Positions 6,672 to 14,154 are shown, counted from the first letter of the stretch. The stretch: DNA of 15,943 nucleotides from an uncultured Neomegalonema sp. (GCA_937958345.1 CALGNW010000087.1:1-15943); one strand, 5' to 3'. A program made the numbers and translations. Notes: generated from the letters alone by a model not told the origin.

Positions 6672-9572
6672 TTAATCCAGCGTCCGTTCGACTTCCTGCG
6701 TCTCGTAGATCTCGATGACATCGCTTGCGCGCATATCTTCGTACCGCTCGAACGCCATACCGCATTCCTGACCGGACTGGACCTCTTTGACCTCGTCCTT
6801 GAAACGCTTGAGCGTCTTGAGACGGCCTTCGTGAACCACGACGTTATCGCGCAACAGGCGGACACCTGCCGAACGGCGGGCGACGCCCTCCGTGATCCGG
6901 CAACCGGCAATATTGCCGACGCCCGTAATCTTGAAGACTTCGAGAATTTCCGCGTACCCGATAAAGGTCTCTTTGATCTCCGGCGAAAGCAGACCGCTTG
7001 CGGCCTTTTTCACGTCATCGACCAGATCGTAAATCACCGAGTAATAGCGCAGCTCGATGCCCTTCTGGTTCGCAGAGTTCCGTGCCGCCGAGTTGGCGCG
7101 GACGTTAAAGCCGATGATCGGCGCACCCGACGCTTCGGCCAGCGTCACGTCGGATTCCGTAATCGCACCGACACCCGAGTGCAGGATACGAACACGAACG
7201 TCTTCGTTTCCGACCTTTTCCAGCGCCTGAACAATGGCTTCCGCCGAACCCTGCACGTCGGATTTGACCACCACCGGCAGTTCCGCCATGTCGCCGTCGA
7301 GCTTGGCCTGCGCCAGCAATTCGTCGAGCGACCGGCCCGCACCGCGCGCCGCCTGCTTTTCTTTCGCCGCGTTCTGGCGGAATTCGGCAACCTCGACGGC
7401 CTTTTTCTCGTTCTCGACCACGACGAGCGTATCGCCCGCTTCCGGCGTACCGTTCAGACCCAGCACTTCGACCGGAACAGACGGTCCGGCAGATTTCGTG
7501 CGGTCGCCGTGATCATCGATCAGGGCGCGAACCTTGCCCCACTGTTCACCGACAACGAAAATATCGCCGACTTTCAGCGTGCCGCGATTCACAAGAACCG
7601 TCGCAACCGCACCGCGTCCGACATCAAGCTGTGCCTCAACAACAATGCCCTCGCCCGGACGGTCCGGGTTGGCCTGCAGATCCTGCAATTCGGACTGCAG
7701 CACAATCGCCTCGAGCAGCTTATCCAGCCCCTCGCCGGTCATTGCCGAGACTTCGACGTCAAGCACGTCGCCGCCCATACCCTCGACCTGCACATCATGC
7801 TGCAGCAGATCGGTACGGACTTTGTTGGCGTCGGCTGCGGGCAGATCAATCTTGTTGATCGCCACAATCATCGGCACACCCGCCGCCTTGGCGTGGGCAA
7901 TAGCCTCGATTGTCTGCGGCATAACCTGATCGTCCGCCGCGACCACAAGGATCACGATATCCGTCACACCCGCACCGCGCGCGCGCATCGCCGTAAAGGC
8001 GGCGTGACCCGGTGTATCGAGGAAGGTGACGATACCCGCTTCGGTTTTCACCTGATACGCGCCGATATGCTGGGTGATGCCGCCCGCTTCGCCCGCAACG
8101 ACATTCGCCTTGCGCAGACGGTCAAGCAGAGACGTCTTGCCGTGGTCGACGTGGCCCATGATCGTAACAATCGGCGCACGGGGTTGTTTCGGCTCGCTCG
8201 GATCATCCGCTGCGACCAGATTGTCTTCCAGCTCGGTATCCGACACGCGCACAGGGGTGTGGCCGAACTCTTCCACGATCAGCATGGCGGTATCCGCGTC
8301 GATCGGCTGGTTGATTGTGACCATCATGTCCTGTTTCATCAGGAACTTGATGACCTCGCCCGCCCGCTCGGTCATGCGGTTGGCCAGTTCCTGCACGGTA
8401 ATCGAGTCAGGGATACGCACATCGCGGTAAACCTTCGCGACCGGTCCGGCATTGGCATTCGCCTTGCGCTTTTCGCGATCCTGACGGCGCTTCATCGCCG
8501 CCATCGACCGGCGGCGTCCGCCCTCGTCGCCCGAGGTCGCCTGGTTGATCGTCAGACGGCCTGAACGGCGCTGGTTATCGCCCTGCTTCGGACGTGCTGA
8601 ATCGTCCTTTTTCTTGTCGTTGCCGCGGTTCGCCTGACCGGGCCGTGCATCGGGGGTCGTAAAGTTAGGACGCCCGCGTTCGGTACGCGGCGCGCTCGGC
8701 GTGTCCGCAGCAGCCGCAGCAGCAGCCGGTTTCGGCTCTTCCTTCGGCTTGGGCGGCGCACGCGAGATGATCTTCGGCCCCGGCAAAGCCGTGGTCAGCG
8801 CCGAAATATCGACCGCATCACCGGTTTTCACGCCATCATCCGCACGCTTGCGGGCGGCTTTGCGTTCGGCAACGCGCTCTACTTTTTCTTCGGCCTCTTT
8901 ACGGCCTTCACCGGCTGCGGCGGCATCTTTTGCAGCAGTCTCTTCCGCCTCTTTCGCGGCTTCCTCGGCCTGACGGGCCTTCTCGGCTTCGACTTCTGCA
9001 GCCTTCTGAGCGGCCTCGGCGACCTTCGCCGCCTCTTCTTCGGCGGCCTTGGCAAGCTGAGCCTTCACGGCCTCGTCCTGCTCTTCTCTGATGGCCTTCT
9101 CGGCGGCCTCGGCGGCTTCGGCCTTGGCGGCCTCGGCGGCAACACGGGCCTTTTCTTCGGCTTCAACGCGCTTGGCTTCGGCGGCGGCGGCTTTTTCCCG
9201 CGCCGTTTCCGCTGCCTTCGCAGCATCCAGAGCCTTCACGCGGCGCGCGTATTCCTCGTCCGACAGCGACTGCAGAACGGCACTTTTGCCGCCCTTGGGT
9301 GCTTTCGGCTTTGGCGCAGGTGCTGCTTTGGGCTTTGCAACCTCGGCCACCGGCTCCGCCTTCGGAGCGGCCTTGGGTGCTGCCGCTTTGACCGTCGGGC
9401 GTTTCGCAGCCCCGGTTTTGGGCGTTACAACGCGCTTTTTCTTGGTCTCGACCACCACGGTTTTCGACCGTCCGTGGGAGAAGCTCTGTCGGACACGCCC
9501 TGCCTCTGCACCCCGGGAGATGCTGAGTTTACCGGGTTTTTTAGCGTCCGTATCGTTGTCGCTGTCGCTCAT
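6672..9572 (-). CDS. infB: Translation initiation factor IF-2
   Basis: A 966-aa bacterial IF2. The N-terminal 370 residues are low-complexity: Lys/Pro/Ala-rich to about 98, then a long Ala/Glu/Lys coiled-coil-like stretch (about 105-245), then an Arg/Gly-rich linker. This expansion is usual in alphaproteobacteria. The IF2_N-like helix follows (SITVQELANRMTERAGEVIKFLMK, about 390-412). The GTPase core has G1 GHVDHGKT (473-480), G3 DTPGH (519-523) and G4 NKID (573-576). The C-terminal domains run to VIEIYETQEVERTLD and bind fMet-tRNA. IF2 places initiator tRNA on the 30S subunit. The ATG at 9572 follows AAGGTGATTG; a TTG one codon earlier is possible. The 91-base gap from ylxR shows no clear terminator. 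Confidence 0.97.
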   Translation of the reverse strand: MSDSDNDTDAKKPGKLSISRGAEAGRVRQSFSHGRSKTVVVETKKKRVVTPKTGAAKRPTVKAAAPKAAPKAEPVAEVAKPKAAPAPKPKAPKGGKSAVLQSLSDEEYARRVKALDAAKAAETAREKAAAAEAKRVEAEEKARVAAEAAKAEAAEAAEKAIREEQDEAVKAQLAKAAEEEAAKVAEAAQKAAEVEAEKARQAEEAAKEAEETAAKDAAAAGEGRKEAEEKVERVAERKAARKRADDGVKTGDAVDISALTTALPGPKIISRAPPKPKEEPKPAAAAAAADTPSAPRTERGRPNFTTPDARPGQANRGNDKKKDDSARPKQGDNQRRSGRLTINQATSGDEGGRRRSMAAMKRRQDREKRKANANAGPVAKVYRDVRIPDSITVQELANRMTERAGEVIKFLMKQDMMVTINQPIDADTAMLIVEEFGHTPVRVSDTELEDNLVAADDPSEPKQPRAPIVTIMGHVDHGKTSLLDRLRKANVVAGEAGGITQHIGAYQVKTEAGIVTFLDTPGHAAFTAMRARGAGVTDIVILVVAADDQVMPQTIEAIAHAKAAGVPMIVAINKIDLPAADANKVRTDLLQHDVQVEGMGGDVLDVEVSAMTGEGLDKLLEAIVLQSELQDLQANPDRPGEGIVVEAQLDVGRGAVATVLVNRGTLKVGDIFVVGEQWGKVRALIDDHGDRTKSAGPSVPVEVLGLNGTPEAGDTLVVVENEKKAVEVAEFRQNAAKEKQAARGAGRSLDELLAQAKLDGDMAELPVVVKSDVQGSAEAIVQALEKVGNEDVRVRILHSGVGAITESDVTLAEASGAPIIGFNVRANSAARNSANQKGIELRYYSVIYDLVDDVKKAASGLLSPEIKETFIGYAEILEVFKITGVGNIAGCRITEGVARRSAGVRLLRDNVVVHEGRLKTLKRFKDEVKEVQSGQECGMAFERYEDMRASDVIEIYETQEVERTLD

Positions 9573-9663
9573 CAATCACCTTTCGAGCGGTCGGCCCCTT
9601 GCCAACCCTCAATGTCCAATATCCGTCAAGTCATCGCCGTCTCCAACGAAACCGGCAACGCCG

Positions 9664-10263
9664 TCAGGACCGAAATCCCTCCAGGCGCCGCGCCTCTCGG
9701 ATGGCGCGAGTCGTTGCGCCTCCATCCAGAAGTGCTGCGTGTATCACGAAATCACGTCCAAACGCCAAGCCCAATTCGGAAGATGTTAACACAGGCACGA
9801 TCCGTGCGCTTTCTGCCAATCCGCGCAGCTTGGACTTCCCGTCCTCCGACCCGTCAGAAGCCGCAAACAGCAAGCGCGTCCGTCCCGACCAAAGCGCCTC
9901 TTTGGTGCGCTCGAACCCGCAAACCGCCTTGCCCGCCTTGCGGGCGAGCGCGATGGCGTCAATCTGGCGTTTCGTCAACAGAACTTCAAGCCGCTCGGCA
10001 AATCCGTCCGGCACGTCGATCTTCCGTTTCAGCCCGCGCGAGAAACCGCCCTTCGCGATCGCCTTGTCCAGCGCCTCGCGCGTTGATGTGACCCAAACTC
10101 CGCGACCCGGCAGTTTTTCGGCCAGATCAGGCGTCAGAGCACCGGCGGGATCAGCCACAAAGCGGATAAGCCCCGCGCGCGGCTGTTGCTCGCCCGTGAC
10201 GATGCACCGGCGGTCCATCCCGCCCTCACGCTCCAGCGTCTTATCGCGTCCGCCGCGCGGCAT
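9664..10263 (-). CDS. ylxR: YlxR (DUF448) protein fused to an L7Ae-like RNA-binding domain
   Basis: A 199-aa two-domain protein. Residues about 16-75 are the YlxR domain (RRCIVTGEQQPRAGLIRFV and the LPGRGVWVTSTREALDKAI loop, matching the GRGA-type motif of the family). Residues about 90-190 resemble the L7Ae/L30e fold (LLTKRQIDAIALARKAGKAVCGFERTKEAL). Other bacteria often have YlxR and an L7Ae-like YlxQ as separate neighbours between nusA and infB; the fused form is common in alphaproteobacteria. It is thought to bind RNA, but its exact role is unsettled. It starts 14 bases after nusA ends. A shorter start at MDRRCIVTG (residue 16) is possible. Confidence 0.88.
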   Translation of the reverse strand: MPRGGRDKTLEREGGMDRRCIVTGEQQPRAGLIRFVADPAGALTPDLAEKLPGRGVWVTSTREALDKAIAKGGFSRGLKRKIDVPDGFAERLEVLLTKRQIDAIALARKAGKAVCGFERTKEALWSGRTRLLFAASDGSEDGKSKLRGLAESARIVPVLTSSELGLAFGRDFVIHAALLDGGATTRAIREARRLEGFRS

Positions 10264-10277
10264 GGTCAGGCTCTCGC

Positions 10278-11918
10278 TCAGACTTTTTCCTCTTCGGTGG
10301 CAGGCTCGTCGCCCTCTTCGGCTTCGGCTGCTTCGCCCTCGGCACCTTCTTCGCCGTACACATCCGCAGCATCAACGATGCCCAGCTCGACCCGCGCGGC
10401 CATCACCAGATCGCGGGCTTCTTCGGCGCTCATATCAAAGGCTTCGAGAATCCCGTCATCCTTGACGCGCTCGCCGTCAATATGAACAAACCCGCCTGCC
10501 AGCTCCCAGTCGGCCAATTGTCCGAAATCGGCCAGCGTGAACACTTTATCTTCGGCCAGTGCCTGCAACATCGGCGCGGTCAGTCCGCCGAATTCGATCA
10601 GATCATCCTGCAGGCCCAGTTCTTTGGCCTTCTCCAGATGCGCCGCGTTTTTGGCTTCAAGGTTATCGACCGCACGCGCCTGCAATTCCGCCGCCGTGTC
10701 ATCGTCGAAACCGTCAATCGCCGTCAGCTCGTCCAGCTCGACATAGGCAACTTCCTCGAGCGACGAAAAGCCCTCGGAAACCAGCAGGTTGGCGATCATC
10801 TCGTCAACATCCAGCGCCGCGATGAACAACGCGGTCTGCGCTTCGAATTCTTTCTGGCGGCGTTCGGACTCGTCGGCCTCGGTCATAATATCAATGTCCC
10901 AGCCCGTAAGCTGCGACGCGAGGCGCACGTTCTGGCCCCGGCGACCAATGGCGAGCGACAGTTGCTCGTCCGGTACGACCACTTCAATACGTGCAGCATC
11001 CTCGTCCAAAACGACTTTTGCCACTTCGGCGGGTTGCAGCGCGTTGACGATAAAGGTCGCGGCATCTTCGGACCACGGGATGATGTCGATTTTCTCGCCT
11101 TGCAGCTCGCCGACCACCGCCTGAACGCGCGACCCGCGCATACCGACACAGGCACCGACGGGATCAACCGACGGATCATGCGAGATCACGCCGATCTTCG
11201 CGCGCGAACCCGGATCGCGGGCCACGGCTTTAATCTCGATCAGGCCGTCATAAATCTCCGGGACTTCTTGGGTGAACAGCGCCGTCATAAACTGCGGAGC
11301 CGAACGCGAGAGAAAAATCTGCGGGCCGCGCACTTCGCTGCGCACATCCTGAATGAACGCGCGGATGCGGTCGCCCTGACGGAACATTTCGCGCGGAATC
11401 TGCTGATCGCGGCGGACAACGGCTTCGCCGCGGCCCAGATCGACAACGACGTTGCCGTATTCGACGCGCTTCACCGTGCCGTTGATCACTTCGCCGATCC
11501 GGTCTTTGTATTCGTCGAATTGCTGCTCGCGCTCGGCCTCGCGGACCTTTTGCACGATCACTTGCTTGGCGGTCTGGGCGGCAACACGGCCAAATTCCAT
11601 CGGCGGCAGCGGGTCGGAGATAAAGTCACCGACCAGCGCCTCGGGGTTCTTGGTCCGCGCATCTTCCAACAGGATTTCGACATCGGGATTTTCAATTTCC
11701 TCGACGACTTCCATCGCCCGCGACATGGCCAGATCACCGGTCTTGGGGTCGATATTGGCGCGGATATCGTAACCCGCGCCGTATTTTGCGCGCGCGGCCT
11801 TTTGAATGGCCTCTTCCATCGCTTCGATCACGATCTCGCGCTCGATCAGCTTTTCGCGGGCAACCGCATCCGCGATTTGCAGCAGTTCGAGTTTGTTGGC
11901 GGCGACTACACTGGCCAT
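10278..11918 (-). CDS. nusA: Transcription termination/antitermination factor NusA
   Basis: A 546-aa NusA. The N-terminal RNA-polymerase-binding domain covers about 1-130. S1 is at about 140-205 (GEVINGTVKRVEYGNVVVDLG). KH1 has GACVGMRGSRVQAVVGELQGEKIDII (about 255-280) and KH2 has LSLAIGRRGQNVRLA (320-334). Two helix-hairpin-like acidic repeat segments (about 365-510) and a Glu-rich tail follow, as in proteobacterial NusA. It modulates pausing, intrinsic termination and rRNA antitermination. The ATG abuts the rimP stop codon (TAAATG) and uses a GGAGG inside the end of rimP, so rimP and nusA are tightly coupled. NusA is also a plausible regulator of the leader of its own operon (12532-12593). 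Confidence 0.97.
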   Translation of the reverse strand: MASVVAANKLELLQIADAVAREKLIEREIVIEAMEEAIQKAARAKYGAGYDIRANIDPKTGDLAMSRAMEVVEEIENPDVEILLEDARTKNPEALVGDFISDPLPPMEFGRVAAQTAKQVIVQKVREAEREQQFDEYKDRIGEVINGTVKRVEYGNVVVDLGRGEAVVRRDQQIPREMFRQGDRIRAFIQDVRSEVRGPQIFLSRSAPQFMTALFTQEVPEIYDGLIEIKAVARDPGSRAKIGVISHDPSVDPVGACVGMRGSRVQAVVGELQGEKIDIIPWSEDAATFIVNALQPAEVAKVVLDEDAARIEVVVPDEQLSLAIGRRGQNVRLASQLTGWDIDIMTEADESERRQKEFEAQTALFIAALDVDEMIANLLVSEGFSSLEEVAYVELDELTAIDGFDDDTAAELQARAVDNLEAKNAAHLEKAKELGLQDDLIEFGGLTAPMLQALAEDKVFTLADFGQLADWELAGGFVHIDGERVKDDGILEAFDMSAEEARDLVMAARVELGIVDAADVYGEEGAEGEAAEAEEGDEPATEEEKV

Positions 11919-12509
11919 TTATTTATCCTCCGCAGGAGTTTCTTCTTCGTACTCGACGTCATCGGCTTGCGCGGCGTCGGGAATGCGTTTTTTCTTCAGG
12001 CTTTCAGCAATCAGCGCATCGGTAATGACAAGCTTTGCATCGGCAATATCGTGGATCGGCAGCTTTACGGGGCCGAGGTCATCGAGCGTCAGCACCGCAC
12101 AATCGCCCTCCAGACCCGTCAGATCACCCCGAAAATTCCGGCGGCCATCAACACCCATGGTCATTTCAACCTTCGCGCGGTGGCCTGCATATTCGGCAAA
12201 ATCCTGCGAGCGGGTCAGCGGGCGGTCGATGCCGGGGGACGAGACCTCTAGTTCGTACTCGCGGTCAATCGGGTCTTCGACATCCAGAATGGCCGACATG
12301 GCGGTCGACAGCGCGGCACAATCATCCACTTCCATCGTGCCGTCGGGCCGCTCGGCCATCACCTGCAGCGTCAGGGGCGTATCACGCCCGCCCGACCCCA
12401 TCAGGCGCAGGCGCACGATCTCATAGCCCATACCCTCGACGGTCGGGCCGAGCATCTCGACGAGTTTTTCCTCGACGGGTGTTTTCGCAACAAGCAGTGC
12501 AGCGCACAT
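11919..12509 (-). CDS. rimP: Ribosome maturation factor RimP
   Basis: A 196-aa protein with the RimP signature: VEEKLVEMLGPTVEGMGYEIVRLRLM at the start, VDDCAALSTAMSAILDVEDPI, the hallmark YELEVSSPGIDRPLTRSQDF, then the C-terminal SH3-like domain (GHRAKVEM, FRGDLTGLEGD). RimP assists assembly of the 30S head. The ATG at 12509 (MCAALLVAKTP) is chosen because family similarity begins soon after it; GGAG lies 12 bases upstream, somewhat far. A TTG at 12533 in the same frame is an alternative, and the frame stays open far upstream through a hydrophobic stretch. It is the first gene of the rimP-nusA-ylxR-infB-rbfA operon. A terminator-like hairpin sits just before its ribosome binding site. Confidence 0.93.
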   Translation of the reverse strand: MCAALLVAKTPVEEKLVEMLGPTVEGMGYEIVRLRLMGSGGRDTPLTLQVMAERPDGTMEVDDCAALSTAMSAILDVEDPIDREYELEVSSPGIDRPLTRSQDFAEYAGHRAKVEMTMGVDGRRNFRGDLTGLEGDCAVLTLDDLGPVKLPIHDIADAKLVITDALIAESLKKKRIPDAAQADDVEYEEETPAEDK

Positions 12510-12531
12510 ATTTTCTGGTATCTCCGGAAAC

Positions 12532-12556
12532 AAAAAAGCGAGCCAGAGCGGCCCGC
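12532..12556 (-). terminator. Intrinsic-terminator-like hairpin just upstream of the rimP ribosome binding site
   Basis: On the minus strand GCGGGCC (12556-12550) pairs with GGCTCGC (12544-12538) with one G-U pair and a 5-base loop. Six T residues follow directly (12537-12532). This is a compact, conventional intrinsic terminator. It ends only about 22 bases before the rimP ATG and lies downstream of a good promoter candidate, so it is placed to control rimP and not only to end the previous gene's transcript. Confidence 0.65.
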
Positions 12557-12593
12557 TTGCGTGTTTCGGTGGCTGACCGTCGGTCGGGCCGCT
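12532..12593 (-). promoter_or_regulatory. Candidate transcription attenuator leader of the rimP-nusA-infB operon
   Basis: A 9-bp perfect inverted repeat, AGCGGCCCG (minus strand, 12593-12585) with CGGGCCGCT (12555-12547), overlaps the left arm and loop of the terminator at 12532-12556. Bases 12550-12555 cannot be in both stems, so the two structures exclude each other in the manner of an antiterminator and a terminator. A small inner hairpin (GACC-GAC-GGTC) lies between the long arms. Seen: the complementarities and the T-run. Inferred: regulation. A plain terminator for the gene at 12712 is the main alternative. Confidence 0.45.
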
Positions 12594-12633
12594 GTTGAAG
12601 GCGATATAGAGCGCGAAACAACCCAGCGCAAGC

Positions 12634-12642
12634 AGTATATCA
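12634..12642 (-). promoter_or_regulatory. Extended -10 promoter candidate for the rimP operon
   Basis: The minus strand reads TGATATACT, an extended -10 (TGN followed by TATACT, 5/6 to TATAAT). No good -35 lies 16-18 bases upstream, which fits an extended -10 promoter. Transcription would start near 12627, giving a leader of about 118 bases that contains the attenuator-like structure. A second candidate lies just downstream: TTGCGC (12631-12626), 17 bases, TATATC (12608-12603), starting near 12596, immediately before the antiterminator arm. Confidence 0.45.
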
Positions 12643-12668
12643 CCGCCCCGCGTATCACCCGATAGAAC

Positions 12669-12694
12669 GGCGTCCGCCCCGCAGGACGGACGCC
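12669..12694 (-). terminator. GC-rich hairpin after the PTY-repeat gene, possible terminator
   Basis: GGCGTCCG and CGGACGCC (arms 12669-12676 and 12687-12694) form an 8-bp perfect stem with a 10-base loop, starting 17 bases after the stop codon of the minus-strand gene ending at 12712. The following minus-strand bases (GTTCTATC) are not a T-run, so termination may be weak, or the hairpin may only protect the 3' end. Confidence 0.4.
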
Positions 12695-12711
12695 GGGACC
12701 CGAAGCGGTGA

Positions 12712-13485
12712 TTATTCGAAAATGATCACACCGTTTTCGATCCGGTATTTACTCGGCTCCGCCGGGGCGGGGGCCGGTGCGGCGGGCTGGTAAGTCGGCT
12801 GCCGGTAAGTCGGTTGCCGCGCGGGCTGCTGCTGGTACGTCGGTTGCTGATACGTGTTCGGCGCGGTCTGATAGCTTGGCTGACGGTATGTCGGCTGAGC
12901 GGGTTGCACAGGCTGCTGATACGTCGGGCGCGGCCCGTATTGCGGCTGCACCGGTTGCGTATAGGTCGGAGCCGGAGCAGGCGCCCGATAGGCAGGGCGC
13001 GCATAGGTCGGCTGTTGATAGGTCGGCTGCGGCGCGCGATATTGCGGATTCACATATTGCGGCGTCGGAGAAACCGGCGCGTAGACCTGTCCGGGTGTCT
13101 CGAGCGGCAGGCCGTCCGGCCCGATGGTATCACCGTTAATGAACATCGGCTGACCGCGCAGTTTGCGCTCGACGCGCCCGCGTCCGACCCGCACCGGATA
13201 TTTCGGGCCCTGTCCGGCATCGGGAACAAAGACATAGGCGCTGGCAGGACAATCAGCGACCCGCTGGTCGCGGCGGTCTTCGCGCAGATCACGGCGGCTG
13301 GTCGCCACACGTGCATCGCGCACATCTTCGCGTATATCGCGGCAGGCGCGCGGATCAAGAACCCACTTGCCCGTCACTGTCGCAAACAGTTCGACATTCG
13401 GGATTGCGACGCGCGATTGTGCATAGGCGGTGGCAGGGATGATAAAACTGCCTGCAAGCACAGCGGCCAGAATACGAGGGGACAT
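12712..13485 (-). CDS. Exported Pro/Tyr/Gln-rich repeat protein of unknown function
   Basis: A 257-aa protein with a signal peptide (MSPRILAAVLAGSFIIPATAYA, cleaved near residue 22). Residues about 30-115 are a non-repetitive domain with one Arg/Asp-rich helix (DVRDARVATSRRDLREDRRD), three Cys, and an RVGRGRVERKLRGQPMFINGD segment. Residues about 135-240 are a degenerate Pro-Thr-Tyr array (units such as RQPTYQ, YQQPTY, ARPAYR). The protein ends in KYRIENGVIIFE. The start is clear: AAGGAG lies 7 bases before the ATG; 29 upstream in-frame codons lack a ribosome binding site and overlap the terminator. It is probably periplasmic or surface-exposed; a tyrosine-rich array could mediate adhesion, cross-linking or wall contact, but nothing proves this. 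Family not recognised. Confidence 0.85.
   Translation of the reverse strand: MSPRILAAVLAGSFIIPATAYAQSRVAIPNVELFATVTGKWVLDPRACRDIREDVRDARVATSRRDLREDRRDQRVADCPASAYVFVPDAGQGPKYPVRVGRGRVERKLRGQPMFINGDTIGPDGLPLETPGQVYAPVSPTPQYVNPQYRAPQPTYQQPTYARPAYRAPAPAPTYTQPVQPQYGPRPTYQQPVQPAQPTYRQPSYQTAPNTYQQPTYQQQPARQPTYRQPTYQPAAPAPAPAEPSKYRIENGVIIFE
12779..13060 (-). repeat. Degenerate coding tandem repeats (Pro-Thr-Tyr units)
   Basis: About 280 bases of imperfect 9-21-base units rich in TACGTCGG/TAAGTCGG on the plus strand, which encode PTY/QPTY/RPAY units in the exported protein on the minus strand. Unit length and sequence vary, and the spacers have no fixed length. It is a protein-level repeat and not a CRISPR array. 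Confidence 0.75.
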
Positions 13486-13510
13486 GAGCGGCTCCTTAAG
13501 CGTCCGTTTC

Positions 13511-13544
13511 AAAAAAAATGCGCCCCAACCTAGGCTGGGGCGCA
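13511..13544 (-). terminator. Strong intrinsic terminator between the two PTY-repeat genes
   Basis: TGCGCCCCA (13519-13527) and TGGGGCGCA (13536-13544) form a 9-bp perfect GC-rich stem around an 8-base loop that includes CCTAGG. On the minus strand it is followed by eight T residues (13518-13511). This is the clearest terminator in the window. It lies 43 bases after the stop of the gene at 13588 and only 25 bases before the ATG of the next gene at 13485. Confidence 0.9.
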
Positions 13545-13587
13545 CGGGGAAAGCAAAGTTTCCCGACATCACAGCATGTAACGTCTG

Positions 13588-14115
13588 TTAGTGTGCGTGG
13601 TTCGCCTTACGCAGGGCACGGCGTTCGGCACGGGTTAGCGTCACATTTTCGGCGCGGCGTTCAGCACGGCGCTCGGCGCGGCGCTCCTGGCGCAGTTCCT
13701 CGCGGCGCTCAAGGCGTTTTACCTTGCGCTCAAGACGATGGGTCTTGTGCGAGTTGTAATGGTTGTTGTGTCCGTAGCTGCGCGTTCCGAACGTCTTGCC
13801 AAAGCTGAACGACACCGACGGGACCGGATTATAGTAGCGCGGAACATACGTCACGACGGGCGCACGATAGATCGGCGCGGGGGCATAGTATTTCGGCGCG
13901 GTATAGGTCGGTGCGACATAGGCCGGCGCAACATAGCTGTAGGTCGGGGCCTTATAGGTATACGTCGGCGCGACATAAGCAGGGGCGGTGTAATACGTCG
14001 GCGCGCTGTAAAAGCCCGCAGAAATCGACCAGGAACTGTCGGCCTGTGCCGGTGCGGTTGCGGCAGCACCGAGACCAAGAGTAGCGGCGAGTGCGATCAT
14101 GAACTTGTTCATCAT
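13588..14115 (-). CDS. Exported Tyr/Pro-rich protein with Arg/Glu-rich C-terminal helix
   Basis: A 175-aa protein. The signal peptide (MMNKFMIALAATLGLGAAAT, ending APAQA at residue 25) is followed by SSWSISAGFYSAP. A Tyr/Pro/Ala array (about 36-95; units such as APAYVAPTY, YKAPTYSY, YYAPAP) comes next, then a short Ser/Phe/Gly part with HNNHYNSHKTH, and then a long charged helix (about 126-170) of RLERKVKRLERREELRQERR and RRAERRA units. Start: AAAGGATTTC before ATG 14115; ATG 14112 also fits. Probably periplasmic or outer-envelope; the basic coiled coil could bind nucleic acid, peptidoglycan or anionic polymer. It is a close neighbour of, and resembles in composition, the gene at 12712. Family not recognised. 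Confidence 0.82.
   Translation of the reverse strand: MMNKFMIALAATLGLGAAATAPAQADSSWSISAGFYSAPTYYTAPAYVAPTYTYKAPTYSYVAPAYVAPTYTAPKYYAPAPIYRAPVVTYVPRYYNPVPSVSFSFGKTFGTRSYGHNNHYNSHKTHRLERKVKRLERREELRQERRAERRAERRAENVTLTRAERRALRKANHAH
13855..14010 (-). repeat. Degenerate coding tandem repeats (APTY/APAY units)
   Basis: Imperfect repeats about 9-24 bases long with the recurring plus-strand core GTCGGCGC/GTCGGGGC next to TATA or CATA, encoding APTY, APAY and KAPTY units of the minus-strand exported protein. Variable units, entirely within a coding frame. Confidence 0.7.
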
Positions 14116-14132
14116 GAAATCCTTTCGGTTAC

Positions 14133-14154
14133 CGAGGTCCGACAACTGGCCTCG
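14133..14154 (-). promoter_or_regulatory. Hairpin or operator-like inverted repeat in the leader of the Tyr/Pro-rich gene
   Basis: CGAGG-(T)-CC and GG-CCTCG pair as seven base pairs with one bulged base around a 7-base loop (GACAACT). The element lies 18 bases upstream of the start codon of the minus-strand gene, just before its ribosome binding site. It could be a leader hairpin or a protein-binding site. I found no confident promoter for this gene. Confidence 0.3.

Noticed and set aside
6831..8564. Plus-strand 577-codon open frame inside infB
   Set aside because: It lies wholly antisense to the conserved GTPase core of IF2, is Arg/His-rich as expected of a reversed GC-rich frame, and has no recognisable domain.
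9573..9663. TTGACG-containing segment as an internal promoter for infB
   Set aside because: The -35-like TTGACG has no acceptable -10 at 16-18 bases, so a promoter cannot be supported.
10482..12251. Plus-strand 589-codon open frame across nusA and rimP
   Set aside because: Antisense to two conserved genes. Its length reflects codon bias of the real genes; no ribosome binding site or family match.
12779..13060. Repetitive DNA that could look like a CRISPR array
   Set aside because: Repeat units are short, variable and lack fixed spacers; they encode an in-frame Pro-Thr-Tyr array after a clear signal peptide, and no cas gene is near.
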